DNA from: Albifimbria verrucaria
Taxonomy: Eukaryota > Ascomycota > Sordariomycetes > Hypocreales > Stachybotryaceae
Assembly: GCA_020081605.1 (NCBI GenBank)
Contig: JAHREC010000021.1
Coordinates: forward strand, 62,001-126,000
Length of the DNA: 64,000 nucleotides
Reading direction: 5' to 3'
Shown here in pieces: positions 23,068-33,393 of the stretch. A model generated the notes under the pieces. That model was given only the letters and a program-made list of their open reading frames with translations, did not search any database and was not told the DNA's origin. Made by a program: the position numbers and the translations under genes. Each line of letters opens with the position of its first letter. Position 1 is the first letter of the stretch.

Positions 23068-23395
23068 TCTGCTAGTTGCTTAAATTAGTGCGACAGCCAT
23101 ATCTTTACATTGGTACTCAGTGGTAGTCAGAGAAGGTTCCTGATTGGGCTACAGGCCCACCCCTGTCGGCGAAAGAACATCAAAGATAGAGAGCATGGGT
23201 GAGTGTGGTGGTTTTATAGTCTTTGTAATGATTCTAGATAACAATAATCGCCTCACCGTGAACCTGGTATTACAATCTACAAACTTGCCATATTTTTTCG
23301 CTTATCCTGTTGTCTACTGTGGATTAAACTGGAGTTCGTCGGTTACCCCAGATATAGATCGTCGGTTACCCCATGTCCTGCTAGCGCGCCTTATA
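23068..23395 (-). repeat. 5' flank of OrsD-RecQ gene, repeat copy 2
   Basis: Same orientation and order as 19996-20325, with an OrsD coding fragment on its gene-proximal side. This indicates a second, almost completely deleted helicase locus rather than LTRs of a retroelement. Confidence 0.7.
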
Positions 23396-23503
23396 TTTAT
23401 CACCAGAATAAATTCGTTGGTTATTAAATAGAGCGAGTCATTACGTACGAAGGTGATAAAAATATAGCTTTCTATTTGCCCCATCCTAGTCATATCATAA
23501 GTT

Positions 23504-25567
23504 TTATCCATAACGATCCAGAAGAGCACATAAAGCATCATGTCCGTATCTTCTCGCCAGTTCAATCACTCTAGTACGGACTGAGCCGTGCATATCCGCT
23601 CCGGCATTAATTAGCAGCTGCAACATGTCAATTCTTCCATGTTCGGCAGCCCTTCCAGAGCAGTTCTGCCATGTTCACTAGCAGGCGCAGCGTTTACATC
23701 CGCTCCCGCATCGAGAAGTAACTGCGCAACTCTGATATATCCTCTGATCGCGGCAGCTTGTAAGGCCGTTAGCCCCCGTCCGGACTAGGAGGTGCGTTTA
23801 TATCCGCTTTAGCCACAAGTAGAATCTCCGTAAGGTCTATATTCCCTTCTCTGCTGCCGCTTGAAGTGCTGTACGTCCACGCCAATCAGCAGGAGGAGCA
23901 TTAACATCTGCTCCAGCCTTCAGCAGGACCTTTACGAGCTCGATGTTTGCTTCCTTGGCTGCTGCTTGGAGTGCTGTACGTCCACCATACTGAGCAGGAC
24001 GAGCATTGACATCTGCTCCAGCCTCCAACAGGACCTTTACGAGCTCGATGTTTGCTGTTCCAGCTGCCGCTTGAAGTGCTGTACATCCAACCCAATCAGC
24101 AGGAGGAGCATTAGCATCTGCTCCAGCATCCAGCAGGATCTTTGTGATATTACTGTTCCCAAGCTCAACAGCAAGGACGAGAGGAAGTTTCCGGTTGTAT
24201 CCCATTGGTGAGCTGGGATTTACACCAACATCCAGTAGAATGGATACAAGCGTTTCGTCTGTTTGGCATATTGCGGCCGGAAGTAGATTTGATGCAAATG
24301 CTTCCATTGTTGGTCCTTGAAGTGCAAGCAGCTTGGTAAGCAACCCATATCCATTGATATAGTCAAGCCACTGAACGATGCTGTTGATATGCTCCTCGTA
24401 AAGTAAGTTATTCGAAATCTGATTGATCATATACATCAGAAACAGCAGAAATGCGTCAGGTAGATGCCCTGTGACTTTTTCAACATCTTCTAGGAGTCTT
24501 TGATCCGGCATTTTGCATACGAATGGCCTCAAGTAGGAATGCAGAGTGTAGACATGCTGTTCGATACTCCTGGGCCTAGGTGAAACCCAACTGGTAAATA
24601 GCGCATCGATGATGTACCTGAGTCTGAGATCATCCCTGACCTGTTGAGCTACTCCGGACTGTTCTTCTAATAGATCCAATATTTCAATAGCCGTATGTTC
24701 CTCCAACATGCGAGAAAACTGGAGGCTGTCGCTAACACGGATATCGTTGTGAAAGTTCGAGAAATAAGTGTCGTGAGGAGCGGTTCTGCGGAAAAACCAG
24801 CTATGCTGATGTGAGAAAGAGAGAGGCTCTTTGGAATATAAACTATCATACCGCCTTGCGAGTTCAGAAAGCTATGAAATGTGTTCTGAAATTCAACCCA
24901 AGGGAGATTGTCTAGTTGCAGCTCGCGTCGCGGCACGAGTCGGATCGGTGACGACCTTCGGACGGCGACAATAGTCGATACAGATTCTACCTGGCCTACT
25001 GGCAAGTGCGGGTTATTTTCGTTATCCAGAGACATTGATGAGGACAACTGGTCATCAATATCCATGTGAATCCCTGGAGGAGTTCGAGGTGGCGGTGCTA
25101 GGATAAAAGTGAGGATGACATCCAATGCTGAGAACTGGGATCGCCTACCTTGGTTATCGAATTGACTCTTTTCTAACACGGAGAGGAAGAACTTCTCTCC
25201 TCTGAGAATCCTTGGCGTAATACGCTGCCCGCGGAAATAGAACGTGGCACTCTTGCCCATGCTTCTGGCCTTGTGGATTTTGTAACTGGCAATCTTACAG
25301 TCATAGCGAGTGACATCCTTCAGGTTCTTTCGAAATCCCCATTTCTTAAGCTGCGTGGTGTATGATGATTTTCTGCTATGATTAGTAGTTAACCCATTCG
25401 AGTATGATAGTACATTAAGTAACTCACCCTTTGATAAATCCATGGTGGGTTTCCATATACTGCTGCACGCTTTCTAGTTCCCAACGCTTAACAACATATA
25501 GGTCATGAATGATATCCTTGCACTCTGCCCATGTTTCCAATCTTGCGTCTGTTGGCATTCTGGACAT
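23504..25567 (-). pseudogene. Clr5-ankyrin repeat protein, 3' end frameshifted
   Basis: The start at 25567 (MSRMPTDARLETW) opens a Clr5 domain: ECKDIIHDLYVVKRWELESVQ, a 55-bp intron (25427-25373, branch CTAAT), then SSYTTQLKKWGFRKN. Clr5 domains occur at the N-terminus of many fungal ankyrin proteins. A frame change near 24710-24800 (intron or shift) leads into a helical region and at least four ankyrin repeats (GCTALQAAAGTANIELVKVL, GRTALQAAAKEANIELVKVL and so on). After 23837 coding similarity continues through three one-base shifts (near 23838, 23785 and 23655). It ends with RVIELARRYGHDALCALL and a TAA at 23504-23506. The full protein would be about 640 residues. The 3' third is damaged or mis-sequenced. 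Confidence 0.78.
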
Positions 25568-26344
25568 GATATGGGGTGTGACGGGCTTATGAGCACATAA
25601 GAGAAGTCTGCAGTGATGAAAATTCAGGCAAGGACGTTAGATGTATGGGAGAGTAATGTTGAAAATTCATAATCAGATTTGTAGTTGAGTTACAGTAAAC
25701 TGTGGTTTTTCGGGGCTGCCGGTTGGGGGTTAAAGGCATCGATGCCAAGCACAACCCGAGAGCCTAATCCGCAGTGGGGTAAGCCATGCCTATCATTGGC
25801 TAATGCCCAAATTTTGCTCTCAGCCTCATTATATTTGGTTGGCCCGTGCCCAAAATCTTGCAGGGTGCAACTTTTGGGTTGCAGGCATCAGCATGTACAT
25901 CATTGGCCCACGCCCAAATTCCACATATTCAACACATCAAGAGTGCCAGCTCTCTTACTTACACATCACACCGGTGTTTCGATGGATAGGCATGGGGCGA
26001 AAAAGTACGCATAATCTGGTCGCTACTATTGGCCTTTGCCCAAAATCTCATGCATGTTCTTGGCCGTTTTGGCCGCCACCTGAATACTTCCGTGGTAGCC
26101 TTGGGAGATTACGAGCGAGGCGACAGGAGGCAATGCGTAATATGAGGTTCGCAGTTGTCTCTGTGATAGAGCAAATACAAGTATATAAATCAGATAGATG
26201 ATTCGAACTGATTTTTTTGTTGAAAAAGCCAAGCTCTCCTGTTCTACCACAACATAGGTTCAACTTTCCACTTTGGGAAATTGTATTCTTTTGTCTAGTA
26301 TTTCATTCAGTGCTGGTATAATAGCATCATTTCCAGTCACTAAC
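25568..26344. other. Intergenic with short imperfect repeats
   Basis: Upstream of the Clr5 gene and of the small gene at 26345. See the repeat entry for 25790-26055. Frames here are chance. Confidence 0.4.
25790..26055. repeat. Irregular repeat around GGCCCATGCCCAAA
   Basis: Variants of ATTGGC(N)3-4TGCCCAAA occur at about 25795, 25848, 25902 and 26028, the first three spaced about 53 bp apart. This resembles a decayed minisatellite or nested copies of a small element. Confidence 0.45.
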
Positions 26345-26706
26345 ATGCCGCAACACAACTCTGGAGCGTCCAATCTTGGGCTCCCTGTTTCATCCCAACG
26401 CAGGTACTGTCCAAACTCCAAGATTTTCTTTATTTTCACATCTCTGTATCTGTTCAGATATCTTCTGCTTTGTGCTTTCTATCTCTACCCAGCCTAGCTC
26501 ACTAATATGAACCTAGAGTTTCTGAAGCAGACCTTGACCGCCTGTCCAAGGACAGGGTTCGCTCATATAACCCAACCAATGTTTTCTTGGATATACCCGG
26601 TTCTTCGACCGAAGTGGAGAGGATTAGATATTATGAGAACCGTGCAACAGAATTCCTTAAGGAGACCTTGACTAAGGCAAATGGTCATGACAGAGGCTCC
26701 TCGTGA
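26345..26706 (+). CDS. Small two-exon hypothetical protein, about 82 aa
   Basis: Exon 1 starts at ATG 26345 (MPQHNSGASNLGLPVSSQR). The intron 26404-26516 (113 bp) has donor GTACTG, a pyrimidine tract, branch CTCACTAAT and acceptor ACCTAG. Exon 2 encodes SEADLDRLSKDRVRSYNPTN and ends with FLKETLTKANGHDRGSS at TGA 26704-26706. The splice signals are excellent and the joined frame is hydrophilic and helix-forming. I do not recognise the family. It converges on the end of the OrsD relic at 26752. Too short for most gene finders, and apparently intact. Confidence 0.55.
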
Positions 26707-26751
26707 ATAAGGGTCAAATATTGTTATTACCTATACAATGACGATTTTTTT

Positions 26752-29700
26752 CTATCTGGAGTTGTTGGCTTCGGATCGAGTTGCTTCGATGGTCTGGTGA
26801 AGTTCATGCTCCATATCGTACTCTCCCGTCTCTGCAACTTCCAGGTTATGCCCTCTCGCAACTTCGAACCATTCACTCCTAGGCCCGGTCATGAACAGAC
26901 GTTGATAGTAGACGCCACTCCTCCATGGGCTGCTGTTTGCTTCTAGATCAAGCGTGGCTGTAGACCGACGGCCAGGTTTTAGCTGTTCGTCCCACCCATG
27001 CTTCTCTCTCAAATGCTCCCGTATTCTTCTACGACCAGATCCTACAAACCTACACGCATCACCACTTCCAGCTGACAGTGTACATCGGAACCCCCTGTGT
27101 GGGGTTGGCCCAAGACAACTATTGGGAGACTGTCCTCTGGTAAGAAAGGAAGTGTATCTAACTCCACGTTGTCATTGATGATGTCCAGTGTTGAACCCCA
27201 AATTAATGTTTTCCTCATCTGGTCACCGTTCAAACGATGCGGAGAGCCTCGGAGATGTGCTTTGATCCGCTGACGAGTAATCATTGTTGCACATGTCCTA
27301 CACCCAAGCAGCCGAAGGTTTGGAATGTAGGTTAGATAAGGTGTCTCTTGGCAAGAATCTTGTGTATCGGTGGACAGAGCCCGTATAGATTCCTGGGTCA
27401 TTCTTTCTCTTTTCGACTTTGATTTTTGCCTCTGTTCTATCAATGCATCCACCATAGACGATCCCTTCGGTCTTTTAGAAGCCATGGCAAGGCCGGATGG
27501 TGTTGTTCCGCTACCAAAGGCATCTGCAGCAGTTCTCTTTGACTTGCTAGCACTTGGGCTTGCTATTGACGGGGACGTGGCCGTAGTCGAGTGTGAGCCT
27601 ATTTCTCGACTCGGCTGTCGGATAAACTGATGCCAGAGGGTTGATGTCCATTGATAAGCACGCAATAGAGCTGGCTGGAGTCTATCTGGAAAGGCTCCAT
27701 TGAGACCGTATGTGATCCCACGCTGCAGAGGTCGATGGCCGCTCTGCCACGAAAACGCTACATTGAGGTCTGCATCTGTGCTTTCATCATCGTATCTATT
27801 CGAAGGTAAATGGACTTCAAGCACGTGTCTTTCAGTAATAGCAATTGAGATCTGGCGATACAGTCGGATATTAACTCTCTGTTGCCATACTTCTGTCGTC
27901 GCCTGCTCGAGGATCGAGGTAAGCCGAGAAGGCGGCCAGGGTCTCCCGTTAGAGTGAAATAGAAGCCTTTGAGGTGTATATGACTGAGGCCATCCTAGTT
28001 GTTCTCGTCTTAAGATCGCTGCAACCCGTCGAATGCAGGTGAGGTATTTATACATAACGCGACCCAACCTGAGGGGAAGAAAGCGAGCGACGAAGAATTC
28101 TCGATTCGTGAGGCGTTTTGATTTGTTGTTCCGTAATAGGTATATCACAAACCCGTTCCAGATTGAAATGCCGCAAAGGTGTAGAGAAGTCACTCTCGCA
28201 TTGTAGACTGAGAAGCTCACTAGCCCGGGGACATTGACCACAAGCAGTATAGAGACCTCCTGCAAGCTGCTCTTCGAGTTGCGTCACTAATTTCAGGTAT
28301 ACATCAACAGATTTCTTATTCCATTGGCCGTTATTAGAGAGTCCATCTCCATGTGATGTATATGCTCGAACTAGTAGCTCCAAGTACGATTTGCTTAAGT
28401 TATTCTTCTGGTGCGTGACAAAAGAATATCCTTCCTGGAAGTTGACCAGACTGTCTTTAATTATTGTCAAGTCGACGCTGGGTTCAAGTCCGAACATAAG
28501 ACTGTTGCATATCTTCTCGGCGTTCTCTATAAAGTAGGCGGGGAGCTTGCGGAATTTTTCCATCGATAGGAGCAGGTCCCCGCATGAAAGCGTCTCCCCG
28601 TCGTCGCTCCATTGGAAGAGGGTTGATGGTGGCTCGGTACGGGCGATGCAAAGACCGTAATTCCGAAGACTGAGGAGCTCATCCAGTGGGCTCTGTGAAC
28701 CCAAACCATAAATTTCCTCCGAATTGTCCCAAAACGTTCAGATTGCTTTCCCTGGGGACATTTTTCGATGCCGATGGAGGAGTATGCCTGTAGAGGTAAC
28801 GCATGTTCTAGGAGCAAGAGCCTCTGTATATATATGAGTCCTGATAGATAAGGGCAGTATTGTTTAGCAAGCAAGAAACCTCGACAATCCGCAGAAAACC
28901 CGAGAACGCCGCTAAAGTATACCAACAATGTGGAGTCGGGCTGGCCATCGTCGAAAGTCTCGGTACAGATGCTGAGACACAATTGGAAAATGAGCTCGAG
29001 AAATTCGTTAAAGGTTTCTTCTACCCATTTTTCGCTCTGGTTAATAGCTGCATGCAATTCACGCGCTGAATCGTTCCTATTGTAATCGCTTACATGATTC
29101 GTATCACCTTGATGCGCTTCGAATGACTCCATATTGCAATATTCATCGTTATCGTCTTCATTGTCATCTTCTTCTTCGTCGGTTTCGTCAGCATCATCTT
29201 CGTCATCGTCTTCCTCGTCGTCTTCTCCCGCTCCGTTCGTCGAATCGTTGCTTGACATACTAAGGCTTGTGTAGTCTCGTTCTCTCGAAAATTTCGCTTT
29301 CTCACACCCCAAGTCATCAGAGTGGTAACCGGGGTAGGAACGATCAAAGTATCTTCCCGCCTTCGGCCAAACGCCTTGAGACCAGTCGAATAGCTCCCAA
29401 GCTTTATGATCCCAAATACACCTTAATTGAGCCAATAATGTCGGACTGATCCTCTTGCCTATTTCCTTCTCTCTTGCGGCCATTGATATCCTGGAAAATC
29501 GGAAGACAAACGCCAACAACCTTTTCTGGAGATGCCGATATTTCTTCTCGCTGCTTTTCTTTGAAACGAGGCTGAAAGGCCTGTCCTGAAAACGATGAGC
29601 TCTGGAGCTCGCAAGCCAGCATAATGTGGTGCGACTAGTGTGGCATGCCGTGTATTCGCATCGGTCTATGACCAGATCAAACCCCTCCATTAGGCAGGCT

Positions 29701-30870
29701 ATCTTCTGTTCATCTTCCTTTGGGCTTAAGATATCGCGGTCATTTGCATCCGGTTCCTGCCCCATTCGGTAATCGCTGAGTAAATAACGGCGATTCGGTA
29801 ATCTCGTCGCTGCCAACAAGATGTCTCGTCGAACGAGTCCATAAATGGACTTCCATCGTGTTCTATCCATCCACAAGCTCGTTGTTGCCAAAGAATCCGA
29901 CTCCAATACTTTGCTACTCAAATATGCCGGATCTCCCCATCCTGGTACTTTCGCTCTCGTTCTAGCACTTCGCCTAAATGCGAACATGCTCGATTGCCAA
30001 GTTTCTTTAGTTGGAGAATCGGATCAAGCATGGAATCTCGAACCTGCGGGCCTGTTTCTCTAGGGACCGAGGCAGGCCTTCTCACTTCGAACCATTTGCT
30101 ACCTGCTCTAGAGGGAAAAATCTTTGGCAGGCAACACCGTCGACCCATGGCAAGTCATTGGGCGAATAGTTGGAGTCTTTGATTGGCCTTCCTCTGCTTT
30201 GTGGATTGCGCCATAGATGCTCTGTGGTGCAGTGATCTTGCATCTGTTGAATATGGCGAAAGACACGACTGCATGTTCGACATCGTCGTCCGTCTGTTCT
30301 TGGCGGTGCAAGATAGGGAATAGGTGGAGTAGTCGGGAGTGGATACTGGAGCTGATTGATGTCTGACTGCTGCCGCAGAATGTCCGGCATATCTTGTATG
30401 ATTGTCACGAGCTTTCTTTGGTCTTCTCGCTTGATGTTGCCATGTCGGCTTCTGAGGTGAGTTTTGACTTCATTGGCAACGCATGCGAAGCCACAGATCT
30501 CACAAACCAATACTCGATATGCAGGCAAATGAACAAATGGATGGATTAGACTACGCAAAACTGGTCCTGCAGTAGACTCCATTGTGCTTATTATTGCCGG
30601 ATGCTCTGATAGTGTCAATCATCAGGATGATGACGATAACTCCTTTTCCTGCATGCTCTATACGCGACGTCGCGTCGATGAACGCGTTACCACCCAGTCC
30701 ACGAGTTGGTAGTGGTAGCCAATGATTACTTCCGATGCCCTGTCTAGCTCTTGTCTATAGCGCAGTTTTGTAAATCAAAGCAAGTCCCTGGTCATAATCA
30801 AATCTACATGGGTTAAAATGGGTCTAAAAACCAAATCTACTAGATTTGATTTTATCATTGACTACTAGGC
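26752..30870 (-). pseudogene. Large OrsD - recombinase-like - OrsD relic, copy 3
   Basis: The most complete copy. From 30582: MESTAGPVLRS, a Cys/His finger (CEICGFACVANEVKTHLRSRH), a second (CRTCSRVFRHIQQMQDHCTTEH), then RFFP...WFEV. A long basic region and a strongly acidic run (29090-29240) follow. Next are VYFSGVLGFSADCRG, ARTEPPSTLFQWSDDG and LYTACGQCPRASELLSLQ. A recombinase-like block (28000-27600) shows RFLPLRLGRVMYKYL, NIRLYRQISIAITERHV and WQSGHRPLQRGITYGLNG. Without a stop it runs into a second OrsD-like segment (CRTCATMITRQRIKAHLRGSP), its second finger after a shift at the CCCCC run 27091-27095, and YYQRLFMTGPRSEWFEVARG. Frame breaks occur near 30115, 29990, 28700, 28140 and 27091. 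It stops near 26752 before any helicase. Family: OrsD (PF12013), function unknown. Confidence 0.82.
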
Positions 30871-31632
30871 GGAATCTATGCATCTCCAGAACCGGTCGTG
30901 GATGGTCGCTACGTGACCTTCGGCTTCGGCTTCGGCTACTCCTGTCGCCACGCTCGTAAAGGACCCTATGATCTCCTAGGCTCCTACTCTTTGTACTCGA
31001 TGGATGGCATACGTCGGTACTGTTTTGTACGCATGTATCCAGACGTTGGAGGCATAGTCTACCACAGGGGCCACCATGGCTGTAAAAGGCTGCCTTGTTG
31101 TCGAGGGATCCATTCCCTTGAGGTTGTTTGAAACCTTCGGCTTGCGGTGGCCTGAGGTTGCTGTGTGTTGCGATAAGTGCTTAGCTCTACGTCTTAGTCT
31201 AGGCCCAGAACCTCGAGCGTGACCACCTAAAGAAACTGGTTAGCTACACCGGTTCAGGTCAACAACGTTAAACTCGTTCATTGGATGGCTTTAACATTCA
31301 GGGCTGATATCGAGTGTTGGAAGAATTACGGTGTAGCTCCAGCTAAAAAAGAATTTGTGTTGCTTTACTCTATAAAGTTTACTTTAACGCCTTCGAATGA
31401 TCCTTCATTATCGTTCAAGCTTAAAGTCTTGACTCCTCACCTCGGCATTCCAATGAAACTACCAAACTCTTGTCACCTATCTCATCCCCGCCTTTACCCA
31501 CTTGAACACCGTTGCCTGATCCAGTTGGGGTATATCAATCGCCCTGTCTTCTCAAGTACACAGCGCCTCTTGTAACCAGCAGCGCCTTCCTTGCCCACAA
31601 ACACTGCTCGATCGGCGAAGCCAATTCTCAGC
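30871..31632. other. Intergenic
   Basis: No gene supported. The frame 30898-31131 is Gly/Tyr-rich at its start (TTCGGCTTCGGCTTCGGCTA repeat) but lacks a domain or start context. The promoter of the next gene should lie near its right edge. Confidence 0.4.
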
Positions 31633-32175
31633 ATGCTCGTTAAGAAGATGATTTTGCTGCTTTCGGCCTCAACAGCTACATTAGCCCAGGGCGGTATTAC
31701 GCTTGCCCGTTGCTATGCTGGCTGTGCAGGAGGCCCAGTTGTAATGGAATTTTTGTGCCCGGAGTTTGTGTTACCACCAGTAGTTGCTGCGTGCTACAGT
31801 ATCGCCATTGGCCTCAGCACACCGCTTGGCCAGGTCGCCTGCAACAACTGGTGCTACTGGATCGTTACTCAGTCACTATCCAGCTTCACAGGCCAGTTCG
31901 AACACAGAAACATCATGATCGGCAGTATCACAGAGGAGATGGCGCGGGAACTCAAATTGGTCGACCCCGAGAGCTCATCGAGAGTTTTGAAGGCTCCCTC
32001 GAGCGCCGCAACCTCGCCCGCTGATTTGTCCAAGAAGGCTGCAGAGATGGCACGAGTGGCTATGGACGAATGGAACGATAAGATCATAGACCGCGCAATC
32101 AAACCTGATTGTCAGGTCCAGGTGACTTGCGATCTTTCAGGTTGTAAGGTCGGCGTTTCATGTAACCTACGGTAG
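31633..32175 (+). CDS. Secreted cysteine-rich protein, 180 aa
   Basis: I choose the ATG at 31633, because MLVKKMILLLSASTATLAQ is a good signal peptide; an upstream in-frame ATG at 31591 would bury it. The mature protein starts with a hydrophobic, cysteine-rich half (ARCYAGCAG, FLCPEF, AACYS, VACNNWCYW). The C-terminal half is helical (MARELKLVDPESSSRVLK, AAEMARVAMDEWNDKI) and ends with CQVQVTCDLSGCKVGVSC. There are ten cysteines in all. The CYxxCAG...C...AC...C...C order recalls small secreted proteins that fungal databases label zygote-specific-like, but I cannot confirm membership. It is intact and single-exon. A piggyBac terminus lies about 220 bp downstream. Confidence 0.65.
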   Translation: MLVKKMILLLSASTATLAQGGITLARCYAGCAGGPVVMEFLCPEFVLPPVVAACYSIAIGLSTPLGQVACNNWCYWIVTQSLSSFTGQFEHRNIMIGSITEEMARELKLVDPESSSRVLKAPSSAATSPADLSKKAAEMARVAMDEWNDKIIDRAIKPDCQVQVTCDLSGCKVGVSCNLR

Positions 32176-32398
32176 GAGGCCTGCACAATAACAGATGGAA
32201 CATTTTCGATGAAAAAGGGAAAAAGGTACACAGGGTTGAGGGTTGGTTGGAATGTACAGAATAGGTTGGGAATGTATGGCATGGAGACTTGGGTTTTGGC
32301 TGACCAGACAGGTACCTTGGATTTTGGTGGTTCGGTGAAAAGGATTCCTGTGAAAAGTTGAAGCTGATTGGATTAAAAATATTAATAATAATAATACA

Positions 32399-32490
32399 AT
32401 CTCATTGAATGTGCGAAGGCTCCAATTAGGTATCGGACATGGATCTGATCCAATTGCAACCGGGGAAAAACTAGTGACTTTAGGGTGATT
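32399..32490. repeat. Solo piggyBac-like terminus (type D)
   Basis: ATCTCATTGAATGTGCGAAG followed by GCTCCAATTAGGTATCGGAC and ATGGATCTGATCCAATTGC matches the reverse complement of the right end of the MITE at 62838-63096 and the relic at 39241. Only one end is present here. Confidence 0.65.
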
Positions 32491-33108
32491 TTCTTTTCTT
32501 GGTAGATTCTTATTGCCGCCGGAAGGGTGGGCACCACATGTTTTACGTGCACATCTTGTTATTGGCAGGCTGGTGACCATGGCATGTGGCTGCTTACGCT
32601 AGAGTGCATCACGCGCTGCCCGGTTTCGTCAGCTGCTGGGGCACGGCTAGAAGGTTGAGGCTGTGGTAGCACAAATATTCAGCTTTGAAATTGTGGTGGA
32701 AGATGAGTCAGTCTTGACTCAGATCTCTGTTGCGACAAGCCCATTCCAATATGCTTGAAGATATGCAATCGAGTCTGAATGCGCAGAACGAATGGCGGGG
32801 TCGCTTCTGGGATTGGCAGATTAGACTAGTGAGCCTTTTTCGAGGTACTACGTCGTTCAATCAACCGGAGGAGCCATTCTCCAATTTCTACTACTGTCGT
32901 TGCTGCTAGTCATCGGAGCCAACCCCAGACCGCGGCCGTTGCCAAGGTTGCTGCCGTTATTGCTGACCACCATAGCCAAATTTATATGACGGTTGTTGCT
33001 GCCGGTTCTGGCCATACGAGGCACTGTGAGGTCGTTGCCACCATCAAGGACTGAATGAACAGTCCCGTCAAGGATAGGATAAACAGCATGGATTTGGGCC
33101 ATAGCTAT
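32491..33108. other. Intergenic
   Basis: No gene recognised. It ends with AGCTAT (33103-33108), the left target-site duplication of the MITE. Confidence 0.4.
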
Positions 33109-33387
33109 ATCTCCTTGAGCGCCTTAAGGAGCCGGAAATGTAGCAGCCTCACCACACCTTAGTCATCGTATCCATACGACAAGTAACATCTAAACGATCC
33201 TCAATTAGCAGACAGACTACGAGCACTAAGACTATAGCAATGTAGTGTTAGGTAACGACGCTAAATGCTGATACATACATCTTCGGCTAATTTACTAGGC
33301 CTTCAATGTTACTAGATGTTACCCGAATTTAATTGGTCATTTTCCCTGTCCGTGACATTTTTGGCTCTTTAAGGCGCTTAAGGAGAT
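33109..33387. mobile_element. MITE type A, 279 bp, in piggyBac relic
   Basis: Terminal inverted repeats of about 33 bp: the left starts ATCTCCTTGAGCGCCTTAAG and the right ends CTTTAAGGCGCTTAAGGAGAT. AGCTAT flanks both sides (33103-33108 and 33388-33393), a likely 6-bp target duplication. Internal sequence resembles the 3' region of piggyBac-like elements here (GGCTAATTTACTAGGCCTTC). A second copy lies at 63215-63484 in reverse orientation. Non-coding, so dependent on a transposase elsewhere. Confidence 0.75.
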
Positions 33388-33393
33388 AGCTAT

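Noticed and set aside
19996..23395. LTR retrotransposon with 330-bp LTRs and non-canonical cargo
   Set aside because: The repeats match upstream sequence of the OrsD-RecQ gene and one is fused to an OrsD fragment. No gag-pol, primer binding site or target duplication was seen.
23837..24709. Bacterial-type ankyrin effector or horizontal transfer
   Set aside because: The Clr5 domain and fungal-type intron at the 5' end show an ordinary fungal gene.
32167..32580. 137-codon minus-strand frame
   Set aside because: No domain. It runs across the solo piggyBac terminus and the 3' end of the secreted-protein gene, so it is chance.
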